Shown: in pieces, positions 16,943 to 28,071 of the stretch
Position numbering within the stretch: position 1 is the first letter of the stretch
How the letters are laid out: every line of letters begins with the position of its first letter
Assembly (NCBI RefSeq): GCF_030067705.1
Contig: NZ_JASJEX010000002.1
Location: forward strand, 186,001-250,000
DNA: 64,000 nt
Source of the DNA: Kribbibacterium absianum
GTDB taxonomy: Bacteria; Actinomycetota; Coriobacteriia; Coriobacteriales; Atopobiaceae
Direction of reading: 5' to 3'
Notes under the pieces: model-generated
Databases searched by the model: none
The model's input: the letters and a program-made list of their open reading frames with translations, nothing else
Told to the model about the DNA's origin: nothing
Position numbers and translations under genes: made by a program

Positions 16943-18052
16943 GTGGCGCTCACGGTCAAACGGCTCTCCTTGGTCGACTGGCGCAACGCCCGCGACCGGA
17001 CGGTGGAGCTGTCCGATGCCATGACGGTCCTCGTGGGACCCAATGGGTGCGGCAAGACAAACGCGGTGGAGGCGCTCCAGCTGTTGACGGCGGGCGTCTC
17101 TTTCAGGAGACCGACCCCCGCCCAGCTGGTGCGGGAGGGGGCCGAGGTCGGGCGCGCCCAGCTCGAGGCCGGCGGCGACGGCCGGGTGATGGACGTGACC
17201 TGCACGGTGTCCCAGGGTTCGCGGCGTTTCACGAGAAACGGCAAGCCGGTGCGCCCCTCGGGGGTGGCCGGCGAGCTGCTCTCGGTGCTCTTCACGCCCG
17301 ACGATCTGGACCTCGTGAAGCGCTCCGCGTCGGTGCGCCGCGACGAGCTGGACGGCTTCGGCTCCCAGGCGAGCCCGGCCTACGGGCGCCTCTGCCGCGA
17401 CTATGGGCGGGCCGTCGATCAGCGGAACCGCGTCCTCAAAGGGGACGACCTCGACGTTGGGCTCCTCGACGCCTGGGACCTGTCACTTGCGTCGCTCGGG
17501 GGCGCCCTGCTCGCCCATCGTCGCTCGCTCTGGGAGAAGCTCGGCGAGCGCGCCCGCGAGGTGTACGCGGAGCTTGCGCCGGCCGAGCCGCTCGGGACCG
17601 AGTACCACAGCTCGATCGGCCCGGTCGACGCCGGCGCCACGCGGGCCGACCTGGAGGAACTGCTCGGCGCAGCCCTGGCGGAGAGCCGCGAGCGCGACCT
17701 CACCCGCAGGCAGACCACGGTCGGCCCCCACCGGGACGACCCGTGCTTCACGCTGTCCGGCCGCTCGGCGCGCGACTTTGGGAGCCAGGGCCAGCAGCGC
17801 ACCGCGGTCCTCGCCTGGAAGCTCGCGCAGGTGCGCTTCTGCGAGGAGCACCTGGGGCGCCGGCCCCTCCTCTTGCTCGACGACGTGATGAGCGAGCTGG
17901 ACGAGCACCGTCGCGCGGCCGTCTCGGCCTATGTGGACGGCGGCATCCAGACCGTGGTGACCACCACGCACCTGGGCTACTTCGACGAGGCCACGCTCGC
18001 GCGCGCGTCGGTCGTGCCTTTCGAGAGGAGCGACGATGGCGACGAGGGGTGA
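16943..18052 (+). CDS. recF: DNA replication and repair protein RecF
   Basis: 369 aa from GTG 16943, two bases after the dnaN stop with no own ribosome site, so coupled translation is likely. Walker A is VGPNGCGKTN, the ABC-type signature region is DFGSQGQQRTAVLAWKLAQ, and Walker B is LLLLDDVMSELDEHR. RecF loads RecA at gaps together with RecO and RecR. The product starts VALTVKRLSLVDWRNARD, matching the family N-terminus. The next gene overlaps it by 17 bases. Confidence 0.95.
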   Translation: MALTVKRLSLVDWRNARDRTVELSDAMTVLVGPNGCGKTNAVEALQLLTAGVSFRRPTPAQLVREGAEVGRAQLEAGGDGRVMDVTCTVSQGSRRFTRNGKPVRPSGVAGELLSVLFTPDDLDLVKRSASVRRDELDGFGSQASPAYGRLCRDYGRAVDQRNRVLKGDDLDVGLLDAWDLSLASLGGALLAHRRSLWEKLGERAREVYAELAPAEPLGTEYHSSIGPVDAGATRADLEELLGAALAESRERDLTRRQTTVGPHRDDPCFTLSGRSARDFGSQGQQRTAVLAWKLAQVRFCEEHLGRRPLLLLDDVMSELDEHRRAAVSAYVDGGIQTVVTTTHLGYFDEATLARASVVPFERSDDGDEG

Positions 18053-18578
18053 GGGGCCGGCCAGCATCGGCGAGCTGTCGTCGTCGCTGCTCGGCAGCGT
18101 GGCCGAGCTGTCCGACGGCTCGGTTCGCGCCGGTTACGCCTGGAACCGCGTGGTGAACGAGGCCGGCAGGCGCCACACGCAGGGCCTCTACCTCGAGCGG
18201 CGCCAGGACGGCACGTCGGTGCTCCATGTGTACCTGGACTCCTCTCCGCTTATCCAGGACTACCAGACCGACCATCTGCTCTACGAGCGACGCCTCGCCG
18301 AGGTGGGGCTCCCGGTGAGCTCGGTGAGGTTCGAGCTGAGCCGTCAAGCGAGCGTGTGGGGCGCGGTCGCGACGGAGGTGGGCGCGAGCGCTCCCGTCTC
18401 GGCGAGGAAGGTCGCCGACCCGCTCCCGCCTCTGGACGAGGAGTCCCGGGCGCGGGTCTCGGCGGCGGGCGCCGGGCTTTCCGACGGGCTCGACGAGGCG
18501 TTCCGCTCGGCGATGGAGGCGTCGCTCCGGCGGGATGCGGCGGAGCGGGCGGCCGGGCGGACCGGCCTCGGACACTGA
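18036..18578 (+). CDS. dciA: DUF721 / DciA-like replicative helicase operator
   Basis: 180 aa, overlapping recF by 17 bases. Residues about 35-110 read as the DUF721 (DciA) KH-like fold: YAWNRVVNEAGRRHTQGLYL, a strand-rich HVYLDSSPLIQDY and LLYERRLAEVGLPVSSVRFELS. Position after recF and before gyrB is classical for actinobacterial DciA, the ancestral loader of DnaB. The Ala/Glu-rich C-terminus has no recognised motif. No DnaC homologue is seen in the window, consistent with this role. Assignment rests on context plus a short weakly conserved domain. Confidence 0.78.
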   Translation: MATRGEGPASIGELSSSLLGSVAELSDGSVRAGYAWNRVVNEAGRRHTQGLYLERRQDGTSVLHVYLDSSPLIQDYQTDHLLYERRLAEVGLPVSSVRFELSRQASVWGAVATEVGASAPVSARKVADPLPPLDEESRARVSAAGAGLSDGLDEAFRSAMEASLRRDAAERAAGRTGLGH

Positions 18579-18715
18579 ACGGCAGGCTCGCTCACAGCCC
18601 CTCAGAGGCGCGCTCGCGCCGTGTCACGACCCTGGCCTCGAAGCGGGCGCGAACGGGCCGTCCACCGGGCGCAGTTGGTCTTCAAAGGCCATACAGACCC
18701 TGGGAGCGTCCGTAG

Positions 18716-20761
<2,046 letters not shown>

Positions 20762-20763
20762 CC

Positions 20764-20798
20764 GATGTGCATTTAGGGACAGTCCCCAAATGCACATC
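20764..20798. repeat. REP-like perfect palindrome between gyrB and gyrA
   Basis: An 11-bp outer stem (GATGTGCATTT / AAATGCACATC) encloses a 5-bp inner stem (GGGAC / GTCCC). It begins 2 bases after the gyrB stop and has no T run. It resembles the short palindromes associated with REP/RAYT systems; it could also protect or attenuate the gyrBA message. Confidence 0.8.
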
Positions 20799-20833
20799 AA
20801 CGGTGTAGCCAAGCCACAGAAGAAAGGTTGAAC

Positions 20834-23629
20834 GTGGCAGACGACAACCACACCCACGACGACGAGCTCGACGAGGCCATGGATCCCACGGACGACTCCG
20901 GGGCGGACCTCGAGGACGAGCTCACCGACGATGACGACGTCGACTACGACCTCGACGTCGTGATGGGCGAGAACGACGAGGGCGAGCCGCAGATCGAGGA
21001 CGTCGAGGGGGAGTTCTCCCTTGGCGACTCGAAGACCGGTCTCCTCTCGGACGAGGGCGGCAGCCGCCTGGACCTCTCGGACATCCACGGCGGCACGCTC
21101 AAGCCGGTGGGCCTCTCCAAGGAGATGCAGACGAGCTTCATCGAGTACTCGATGTCCGTCATCGTCGCGCGCGCCCTGCCGGACGTCCGCGACGGCCTGA
21201 AGCCGGTGCACCGCCGCATTCTCTACGCGATGCTCGACGCCGGCGTGCTCCCGAGCAAGCCCCACAAGAAGTCGGCCTGGACGGTCGGTGAGGTCATCGG
21301 CAAGTACCACCCGCACGGCGACGCCTCCGTGTACGACGCGATGGTCCGTCTCGCGCAGGACTTCTCGATGCGCCTGCCGCTGGTCGACGGCCACGGCAAC
21401 TTCGGCTCCATCGACGGCGACCCCCCGGCGGCCATGCGTTACACCGAGAGCCGCCTGGCACGCCCGGCCATGGAGATGCTCCGCGACCTCAACGACGACA
21501 CCGTGGACTGGCAGCCCAACTACGACGAGTCCATCATGGAGCCCGCCGTGCTGCCGGCGCGCTTCCCCAACCTCCTCGTCAACGGCTCCCAGGGCATCGC
21601 CGTGGGCATGGCCACCAACGTGGCGCCCCACAACCTCGGCGAGGCGATCGACGCCACCTGCATGCTCATCGACAACCCCGATGCCACGGTCGCCGAGCTC
21701 ATGACCGTGATGCCCGGCCCGGACTTCCCCACCGGCGGCATCATCATGGGCACCGACGGCATCAGGCAGTCCTACGAGACCGGCCGCGGCCCCATCACCG
21801 TGCGCGCCAAGGCCCACGTGGAGCAGATGCGCGGCAACCGCCAGCGCATCGTCGTGACCGAGATCCCCTACCAGGTGAACAAGGGCACGCTGCAGGAGAA
21901 GATCGCCCAGCTCGTGAACGAGAAGCGCATCGAGGGCATCTCGGACATGCGCGACGAGTCCAACCGCAAGGGCATGCGCCTCGTGTTCGACCTCAAGTCC
22001 GGGGCCGTGCCCGAGGTGGTGCTCAACAACCTCTACAAGCACTCCCAGCTGCAGACCACGTTCGGTGCCATCAACCTGGCGCTCGTCGACGGCGTGCCCA
22101 AGACGCTCACGCTGCCCGAGATGCTCCAGCACTACATCGACCACCAGGTGGAGGTCGTCACCCGGCGCACCGAGTACCGCCTCAAGAAGGCCAAGAAGGA
22201 GCTCCACATCAAGGAGGGGCTGCTCATCGCCGTCGACAACATCGACGAGGTGGTGCACATCATCCGCAGCTCCTACTCCGACGACGAGGTGAAGCAGCGG
22301 CTCTTCGAGCGCTTCGGCCTCGACGCCGCGCAGTCGGCCGCCATCCTCGAGATGCGCCTCAAGCGCCTCACCGGCCTGGAGCGCGAGAAGCTCGAGGAGG
22401 AGATCAAGAAGCTCAAGCAGGAGATCGCCTACTACGAGGAGCTGCTCGCCGACCGCACCAAGCTGCTCGGCGTCATCAAGGCCGAGATGACCGAGATCAA
22501 GGAGAAGTACTCCAACAAGCGCCGCACGCTGATCAGCGACGCGCCGCTCGACCTCGACGTCGAGGACCTCATCGCCGACGAGGACATGGTGATCACCATC
22601 ACCCACGACAGCTACATCAAGCGGCTGCCGGTGGCCACCTACCGCACCCAGAAGCGTGGCGGCAAGGGCATCCAGGGCGTCAAGCTCAAGGACAACGACT
22701 TCGTGGAGGAGCTCTTTGTGGCCTCCACCCACGATTACCTGCTGTTCTTCACCAACAAGGGCAAGATCTACCGCCTCAAGGTGCACGAGCTGCCGCTCCA
22801 GAGCCGCACGGCCCGCGGCACCGCGCTCGTGAACCTGCTCGAGCTGGACGAGGGCGAGCACCCCACCTCGATCTTTGCGACGCGGAACTTCCCGGAGGAC
22901 GAGTTCCTGATCTTCGCCACCAAGAACGGCATGGTGAAGAAGACCTCGATGGCCGACTACGACCGCTCCCGTCGGGACGGCATGATCGCCATCAACCTCA
23001 AGGCCGGCGACGAGCTCATCGCCGTGCGCCGCGTGAAGCCGGGCGAGAAGGTCATCCTCTCCACCACCGACGGCAAGGCCATCGTCTTCGACGAGTCCGA
23101 GGTGCGCCCGATGGGCCGCGCCACCGCCGGCGTTCGCGGCATCACGCTCAAGAACGGCGCGTCGGTGCTCGGCATGGAGGTGTCGAACGGCAAGGGCGAC
23201 CTCTTCGTGATCACCGAGAACGGCTACGGCAAGCGCACGCCGGTCTCGGAGTACACCGAGCACAAGCGCGGCGGCCAGGGCGTCTACACCATCCAGATGA
23301 CCGCCAAGAAGGGCGAGATCGTGGCCGTCAAGGTGGTGGGACCGCAGCACGAGCTCATGATTATGAGCCAGGACGGCACCACGATCCGCCTCAAGAGCTC
23401 CGAGGTCTCGCGCCTCGGCCGCAACACCCAGGGCGTCAAGATCATGAACGTCACCGACGGCGACAAGATCACCTCGGTGGCGCGCATGGTGGCCAAGAAG
23501 CCCACAGCGGCCAAGAAGCCGGCCGACGGCCAGGGCATGCTCGACTTTGGTGCGGAGCCGGAGGAGGAGACCCTCGACATCGGCGGCGAGGAGCTCTTCG
23601 ACGAGACGGTGCTCGACGACGAGGAGTAA
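20834..23629 (+). CDS. gyrA: DNA gyrase subunit A with long acidic N-terminal extension
   Basis: 931 aa from GTG 20834 (AGAAAGG upstream). The family domain begins only near residue 97 ([20 protein letters not shown]). The first 60 residues hold 29 Asp or Glu, an extension most GyrA proteins lack. The catalytic tyrosine is in [11 protein letters not shown], the QRDR reads [10 protein letters not shown], and the GyrA box QKRGGKG in the C-terminal beta-pinwheel marks a true gyrase rather than topoisomerase IV. The tail is also acidic. It introduces negative supercoils together with GyrB. The extension could act as an intramolecular DNA mimic, which is inference. Confidence 0.96.
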   Translation: MADDNHTHDDELDEAMDPTDDSGADLEDELTDDDDVDYDLDVVMGENDEGEPQIEDVEGEFSLGDSKTGLLSDEGGSRLDLSDIHGGTLKPVGLSKEMQTSFIEYSMSVIVARALPDVRDGLKPVHRRILYAMLDAGVLPSKPHKKSAWTVGEVIGKYHPHGDASVYDAMVRLAQDFSMRLPLVDGHGNFGSIDGDPPAAMRYTESRLARPAMEMLRDLNDDTVDWQPNYDESIMEPAVLPARFPNLLVNGSQGIAVGMATNVAPHNLGEAIDATCMLIDNPDATVAELMTVMPGPDFPTGGIIMGTDGIRQSYETGRGPITVRAKAHVEQMRGNRQRIVVTEIPYQVNKGTLQEKIAQLVNEKRIEGISDMRDESNRKGMRLVFDLKSGAVPEVVLNNLYKHSQLQTTFGAINLALVDGVPKTLTLPEMLQHYIDHQVEVVTRRTEYRLKKAKKELHIKEGLLIAVDNIDEVVHIIRSSYSDDEVKQRLFERFGLDAAQSAAILEMRLKRLTGLEREKLEEEIKKLKQEIAYYEELLADRTKLLGVIKAEMTEIKEKYSNKRRTLISDAPLDLDVEDLIADEDMVITITHDSYIKRLPVATYRTQKRGGKGIQGVKLKDNDFVEELFVASTHDYLLFFTNKGKIYRLKVHELPLQSRTARGTALVNLLELDEGEHPTSIFATRNFPEDEFLIFATKNGMVKKTSMADYDRSRRDGMIAINLKAGDELIAVRRVKPGEKVILSTTDGKAIVFDESEVRPMGRATAGVRGITLKNGASVLGMEVSNGKGDLFVITENGYGKRTPVSEYTEHKRGGQGVYTIQMTAKKGEIVAVKVVGPQHELMIMSQDGTTIRLKSSEVSRLGRNTQGVKIMNVTDGDKITSVARMVAKKPTAAKKPADGQGMLDFGAEPEEETLDIGGEELFDETVLDDEE

Positions 23630-23655
23630 CCCTCCCAACACAGCCGCGCCTTTGA

Positions 23656-23695
23656 CGAGGGCCGTTCGGGACGCTCCCCGGACGGCCCTCGTTCT
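23656..23695 (+). terminator. Terminator of gyrBA
   Basis: CGAGGGCCGT (23656-23665) pairs with ACGGCCCTCG (23682-23691) around a GC-rich loop, followed by TTCT. Confidence 0.7.
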
Positions 23696-23870
23696 CGACA
23701 GTTCTCGCGAGGGCTTGGTCTATGCTTGCAGCCCAAACTCAGGGAACACAGCGGTGTGTGGTGGCGAGATGACCGGGGATGTGCCGGCAGAGGGCGTGGT
23801 GCGTGGGTATATGCCGGGCACCGGAGGGTTTTTCAAGGAACGGCTCAGGAACGCGCGGAAGGAGGGCGCC

Positions 23871-24395
23871 GTGGGATTGGCTCGCGTCGATATCGAGACC
23901 ATCGTGATCGGAGGGGGCCCGGTCGCGTCGCTTCTGGTTCTACGCCCCCGTCCGCGCGTCGGTGTGCCGGCGGTGAGCCTCCCGATCCGCCTCGGTGCCG
24001 TTGAGGCCTCCTCCATCGGCATGGGCGTCGAGGCGCGCAAGCCCGAGCGGCCGATGACCCATGACCTGCTGCAACAGGCGCTCTCCGTGCTCGGCGCCAC
24101 GGTGACGAGCGTGGTGATCACCGGCGTGGAGGGCACGACGTTCTTCGCGCAGGTGAACCTCACGTCCAACACCGGGCGCCACGTGGTGCTCGACGCGCGG
24201 CCGAGCGACGCCGTGGCGCTGGCGGTGCGCACCAAGTCCCCCGTTTTTGTCGACGACGGTGTGCTCGAGGTGGCCGGCTGCCCGGACTTCGGCGCCGTGC
24301 GGCACCAGGAGGAAGAGGAGAGCATCGAGGAGTTCGGCAAGTTCGTCGAGACGCTCTCTCCCGGGGACTTCCTGACGGGGGACATCGAGGGCTGA
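23871..24395 (+). CDS. Bifunctional nuclease family protein (DUF151/BFN)
   Basis: 174 aa from GTG 23871, which has AAGGAGG 5 bases upstream; the frame stays open upstream but lacks another good site. The BFN domain is visible as LPIRLGAVEASSIGMGVE, RPMTHDLLQQALSVLGA, and the closing DARPSDAVALAVRTKSPVFV. The family's plant member has RNase/DNase activity; bacterial members are structurally known but of uncertain function. The tail is acidic (QEEEESIEEFGKF). It sits alone between the gyrA terminator and the tRNA genes. Confidence 0.85.
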   Translation: MGLARVDIETIVIGGGPVASLLVLRPRPRVGVPAVSLPIRLGAVEASSIGMGVEARKPERPMTHDLLQQALSVLGATVTSVVITGVEGTTFFAQVNLTSNTGRHVVLDARPSDAVALAVRTKSPVFVDDGVLEVAGCPDFGAVRHQEEEESIEEFGKFVETLSPGDFLTGDIEG

Positions 24396-24622
24396 CGCTC
24401 TGGCTGCCCCGCATCGGGTGGTTCGCGCCGGGTTGTCGATACGGGGTAAACTGTTGCGCGATTTGCCTCACAATCACCCTGAACGCGGCAAAACCTGTCG
24501 GATGTGCCGTGTTTTGGGCGATAAGGTGCAAACTTTTTGAGTCCTTGCCCCGAAGCGACCCGTCGGGTGCGCGAGCCGCCAGCCCTCCTGCAGAGGCGGC
24601 CGAAATCGCCGCCATTTTCTGC

Positions 24623-24650
24623 TTGACTTGCTCGGCGACGCTGGTAGTAT
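24623..24650 (+). promoter_or_regulatory. Promoter of tRNA-Ile
   Basis: TTGACT (24623-24628) and TAGTAT (24645-24650) are spaced by 16 bases and end 13 bases before the tRNA 5' end. The 227 bases before it, after the BFN gene, show no gene. Confidence 0.7.
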
Positions 24651-24663
24651 TGGTTTTCGCGTT

Positions 24664-24740
24664 GGGCCCATAGCTCAGTTGGTCAGAGCGTCCGGCTGAT
24701 AACCGGGAGGTCACAAGTTCGAACCTTGTTGGGCCCACCA
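24664..24740 (+). tRNA. tRNA-Ile (GAT)
   Basis: A full cloverleaf: acceptor GGGCCCA/TGGGCCC, D-arm GCTC/GAGC, anticodon loop CTGATAA with GAT at 24698-24700, T-arm with TTCGAAC, and an encoded CCA (24738-24740). It is paired with tRNA-Ala as in rRNA spacers, but here lies downstream of gyrA, an arrangement known in other actinobacteria. Confidence 0.97.
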
Positions 24741-24755
24741 CTTTTTGACAATAGT

Positions 24756-24788
24756 CGCCCCAGCGTGAGCCGAGTCGCCGCTGGGGCG
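24756..24788 (+). terminator. Strong hairpin between the two tRNA genes
   Basis: CGCCCCAGCG (24756-24765) pairs with CGCTGGGGCG (24779-24788). There is no T run on the plus strand. It could be a processing signal or terminator. A TAGAAT hexamer (24798-24803) may be the -10 of a separate tRNA-Ala promoter. Confidence 0.55.
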
Positions 24789-24816
24789 ATTATTCGTTAG
24801 AATGGCCTTTGCGCAC

Positions 24817-24892
24817 GGGGACATAGCTCAGCTGGGAGAGCGCGGGCTTTGCAAGCCTGAGGTCGTGGGTTCGAACCCCATTGTCTCCACCA
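24817..24892 (+). tRNA. tRNA-Ala (TGC)
   Basis: Acceptor GGGGACA/TGTCTCC, D-arm GCTC/GAGC, anticodon stem CGGGC/GCCTG with loop TTTGCAA (anticodon TGC), T-arm GTGGG-TTCGAAC-CCCAT and encoded CCA. Confidence 0.97.
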
Positions 24893-25060
24893 GGACTCAC
24901 GGTGGCCCTCGCCAGCTCGGCGGGGGCCTTGTGCGTTGTGGGCGCCCCTCTTCACTTGTGGCGCCCTCGTGCAGCCGGTTTTCCGTGTTGCTAACAAAAA
25001 CCGAGGTGTCCGCCGCGTCACCTACGATGGACTGACGCTGTTTACAAACGAGGTGAGGCT

Positions 25061-26662
25061 ATGACGTTCAATCGTCCGGCTCCGTCGCCGTCGTGCGACG
25101 GGCGATCCGCCGTGCGCGGTGCTATGGCCGTTGTCGCCGTTCTTCTGGCGTTCGCGGCTGTCCTGTTCTCCGCCCCGTCCCCTGCTATGGCTGACGAGAG
25201 TACCGACGCGCAGGCGACGGCTCAGCAGCAGGTGGCTGGGTCCATGGGCATTTCCCTGGAAGAGGTGCGCGAGGCCTGCGAGGCCGTCCGGGGCAAGACC
25301 TACGTGGTCGCCACGGACACCACCTTCGCGCCCTTCGAGTACCGCGACACGGCCGGCAACCTGGTGGGCATCGACATGGACCTGATCCGCGACGTCGCGG
25401 ACAAGATGGGCTTCTCGGTCAAGATCGATTCCCTGGGCTTCAACGCGGCCATGCTGGCTGTGGACTCGGGCAACGCCGACCTGTGCATCGCCGGCGCGTC
25501 CATCACCGACGAGCGCAAGCAGACCTACGACTTCACGGACCCCTACTTCGACTCGGGCGTGCTGATGGCGGTGTCGGAGTCCTCGGACATCACCGGGTAC
25601 GAGGACCTGGCGGACAAGACCGTGGTTGTGAAGACCGGCACCGAGGGCGAGACCTTCGCCAAGTCCATCGCCGAGAAGTACGGCTTCCGCACGGTCTCCG
25701 TGGACCAGAGCTCGACGATGGTGCAGATGGTGCAGGCGGGCCAGGCCGAGGCCATGTTCGACGACTACCCCATCGTGGCCTACGGCATCGCCCAGGGGAA
25801 CGGCATGAAGGCCGTGACCGAGAAGGAGGCCGGCAACTCCTACGGCGCCGTGGTCAAGAAGGGCGAGAACCGCGACCTGCTCATCGCCTTCAACGTTGGC
25901 CTGGCCGAGCTACAGGCCGACGGCACCTACGACCGGATCATGACCCAGTACCTGGGCGACAACTGGACGTCGGACAGCCTGGACACGAGTGCCATCGTCC
26001 AGAGCGAGCAGCCGGGCTTCATCGGGCTGCTCGTCCAGTCCGCGCCGGCGCTGCTCGAGGGCGTGAAGAACACCCTCCTGGTGACGGTGGTCGCCTTCGC
26101 GGGCGCCATGGTGCTCGGCATCGTCTTCGGTCTCTTCAAGGTGGCCCATAGCAAGGTGCTCAAGGCCATCGCGGGCTTTTACGTGTGGCTCTTCCGCGGC
26201 ACGCCGCTCCTGATCTGGGCGTTCTTCTTCTACTTCGCGGTGCCGCAGATGTTCGGCATCAAACTGTCGGTGTTCGCCGTGGGCGCCATCGCGCTGGCCC
26301 TCAACGCGGGCGCGTACATCACCGAGATCGTCCGCGGCGCCATCCAGTCCGTCGACCCGGGCCAGACCGAGGCCGCTCGCTGCCTCGGGTGCTCAGCGGG
26401 GCTCACCATGCGCTCCATCGTGCTGCCGCAGGCGGCCAAGATCGCCACGCCCTCGCTCATCAACCAGCTGATCATCATGGTCAAGGACTCCTCGATCCTC
26501 CTTGCCATCGGCTTTGGCGAGCTGCTCTACCAGGCGCAGCAGATCTATGCGGCCAACCTGCGCGTGGCCGAGGTGCTCTTCATCGTGGCCCTGTTCTACC
26601 TGGTCACGATTTCCCTGCTCACGATGCTGGCCAACTGGGCCACGAGGAGGTTCGCGGAATGA
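25061..26662 (+). CDS. Polar amino-acid ABC transporter: substrate-binding protein fused to permease
   Basis: 533 aa. Residues 20-45 are a signal-type segment. About 75-310 is a family-3 solute-binding domain ([49 protein letters not shown]). From about 330 on is a GlnP/HisM-type permease with the EAA-like loop [19 protein letters not shown] and [14 protein letters not shown]. Fusion of binding protein and permease in one chain is known from Gram-positive GlnPQ. Its ATPase follows with an ATGA overlap. Ligand is probably a polar amino acid such as glutamine, inferred from family only. The ribosome site is GAGGTGAGG. Confidence 0.92.
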   Translation: MTFNRPAPSPSCDGRSAVRGAMAVVAVLLAFAAVLFSAPSPAMADESTDAQATAQQQVAGSMGISLEEVREACEAVRGKTYVVATDTTFAPFEYRDTAGNLVGIDMDLIRDVADKMGFSVKIDSLGFNAAMLAVDSGNADLCIAGASITDERKQTYDFTDPYFDSGVLMAVSESSDITGYEDLADKTVVVKTGTEGETFAKSIAEKYGFRTVSVDQSSTMVQMVQAGQAEAMFDDYPIVAYGIAQGNGMKAVTEKEAGNSYGAVVKKGENRDLLIAFNVGLAELQADGTYDRIMTQYLGDNWTSDSLDTSAIVQSEQPGFIGLLVQSAPALLEGVKNTLLVTVVAFAGAMVLGIVFGLFKVAHSKVLKAIAGFYVWLFRGTPLLIWAFFFYFAVPQMFGIKLSVFAVGAIALALNAGAYITEIVRGAIQSVDPGQTEAARCLGCSAGLTMRSIVLPQAAKIATPSLINQLIIMVKDSSILLAIGFGELLYQAQQIYAANLRVAEVLFIVALFYLVTISLLTMLANWATRRFAE

Positions 26663-27405
26663 CAGACGAAGAGCGCAGCCAGATTATTCTCGAGGTCAAG
26701 GACGTCACCAAGACCTTCGGGGACACCGAGGTGCTCAAGGGCATCTCGATGGACGTGCGCAAGGGCGAGGTCATCACGATCATCGGCCCCTCCGGTTCCG
26801 GCAAGTCGACGCTCCTGCGCTGCTGCAACGGTCTCGAGACCCCCACGACCGGACAGGTGCTGTTCGAGGGCCAGGACATCGCGACGGCCAAGGACATCGA
26901 CGCGATCCGCCGGCGCATCGGCATGGTGTTCCAGCACTTCAACCTGTTCCCGCACATGTCGGTGCGGGAGAACATCACGTTCGCGCCGATGAACAACCTG
27001 GGGCTCGCGGCCTCCGACGCCGACGCGTTGGCGGACAAGCTGCTGGGGACGATGGGCCTCTCGGACAAGGGCGACGCGAGCCCCAAGAGCCTCTCCGGCG
27101 GCCAGAAGCAGCGCGTGGCCATCGCCCGTGCGCTCGCGATGCAACCGGACGTGATGCTCTTCGACGAGGCCACGAGCGCGCTCGACCCGGAGATGGTGAA
27201 GGACGTGCTCGACGTCATGCGCCGCCTGGCCGACGAGGGCATGACGATGCTCGTGGTCACGCACGAGATGGGCTTCGCGCGCGAGGTCTCGGACCGGGTG
27301 ATCTTCACCGACGCGGGGGTGATCGAGGAAGAGGGCATGCCCGACCGGGTCTTCAACCACCCCCAGAGCGAGCGCTTGAAGGCGTTCCTCTCGAAAGTGC
27401 TGTGA
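26659..27405 (+). CDS. Amino-acid ABC transporter ATP-binding protein
   Basis: 248 aa, overlapping the permease gene by 4 bases, with AGGAGG upstream. Walker [11 protein letters not shown]-loop [17 protein letters not shown] (typical of GlnQ/HisP), signature [17 protein letters not shown], Walker [15 protein letters not shown] and switch histidine VVTHEM are all intact. It powers the fused binding protein-permease just upstream; the two genes make a complete importer. Confidence 0.95.
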   Translation: MTDEERSQIILEVKDVTKTFGDTEVLKGISMDVRKGEVITIIGPSGSGKSTLLRCCNGLETPTTGQVLFEGQDIATAKDIDAIRRRIGMVFQHFNLFPHMSVRENITFAPMNNLGLAASDADALADKLLGTMGLSDKGDASPKSLSGGQKQRVAIARALAMQPDVMLFDEATSALDPEMVKDVLDVMRRLADEGMTMLVVTHEMGFAREVSDRVIFTDAGVIEEEGMPDRVFNHPQSERLKAFLSKVL

Positions 27406-27426
27406 TCGAGCGAGGGAGGCGATTGG

Positions 27427-28071
27427 ATGATCGACGGCGTGGTCTTTGACATGGACGGCGTGCTCACAGACACGGAGCAGGCATGGATCGCGCTTTTCGA
27501 TGAGATGGTGGGCGTCTACGGCGAGACGCTATCGGAAAAGGACCGCACGGAGCTGTTCGGCTGCAGCGACGCCCGTGAGAACGTGGTGCTCGGCCGCGTG
27601 CTGGACATGACGCCGGAGGAGGTCGCCCCCCTCAAGGAACAGTGGTGCGCGGCGCACCAGTTTGGCTATGGCGAGTTGGCCATCGAGGGGAACCTGCAGC
27701 TTGCCCGGGCGTTGCGGTGCCGGGGCATCCGGTGCGCGATCGCGTCCTCCTCGGCTCGCGCCAACGTCGAGCGGATGCTCGACGAGACCGGCATGGACGA
27801 TGTGTTCACCGTGGTTGTCACCGGCGATGACATCGAGCACGCGAAGCCCGCCCCGGACGCATATGTGGCGGCGGCCGACCGGTTGGGCATCGCGCCGGAG
27901 CGGCTGATTGCGGTTGACGACTCGCCCGTGGGCGTCGACGCGGCCGTGGCGGCGGGTCTCACGACGGTGCAGTACTCGGTGAACCCGGCCTGGGACACGC
28001 AGAACCAGCGGGTCAGCGCTATCGTGCGAACTCCCGAGGAGCTGGAACGGGACTTGCTGGCACGCCTCTGA
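27427..28071 (+). CDS. HAD-superfamily phosphatase (beta-phosphoglucomutase/GPH-like)
   Basis: 214 aa. Motif I DMDGVLTDT (nucleophile and acid Asp), motif II ASSSARANV, Lys in HAKPAPDAY and motif IV VDDSPVGVDAAVAAG are all present, with a helical cap inserted after motif I. The substrate is likely a small phospho-sugar or similar, not decidable from sequence. It lies 21 bases after the ABC ATPase gene, so it is probably cotranscribed. Its 3' end overlaps the end of the convergent kinase gene by 53 bases. Confidence 0.88.
   Translation: MIDGVVFDMDGVLTDTEQAWIALFDEMVGVYGETLSEKDRTELFGCSDARENVVLGRVLDMTPEEVAPLKEQWCAAHQFGYGELAIEGNLQLARALRCRGIRCAIASSSARANVERMLDETGMDDVFTVVVTGDDIEHAKPAPDAYVAAADRLGIAPERLIAVDDSPVGVDAAVAAGLTTVQYSVNPAWDTQNQRVSAIVRTPEELERDLLARL

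Noticed and set aside
24664-24892. Remnant of an rRNA operon around tRNA-Ile and tRNA-Ala
   Set aside because: No 16S or 23S sequence is found on either side; these tRNAs near gyrA are known in actinobacteria without rRNA.
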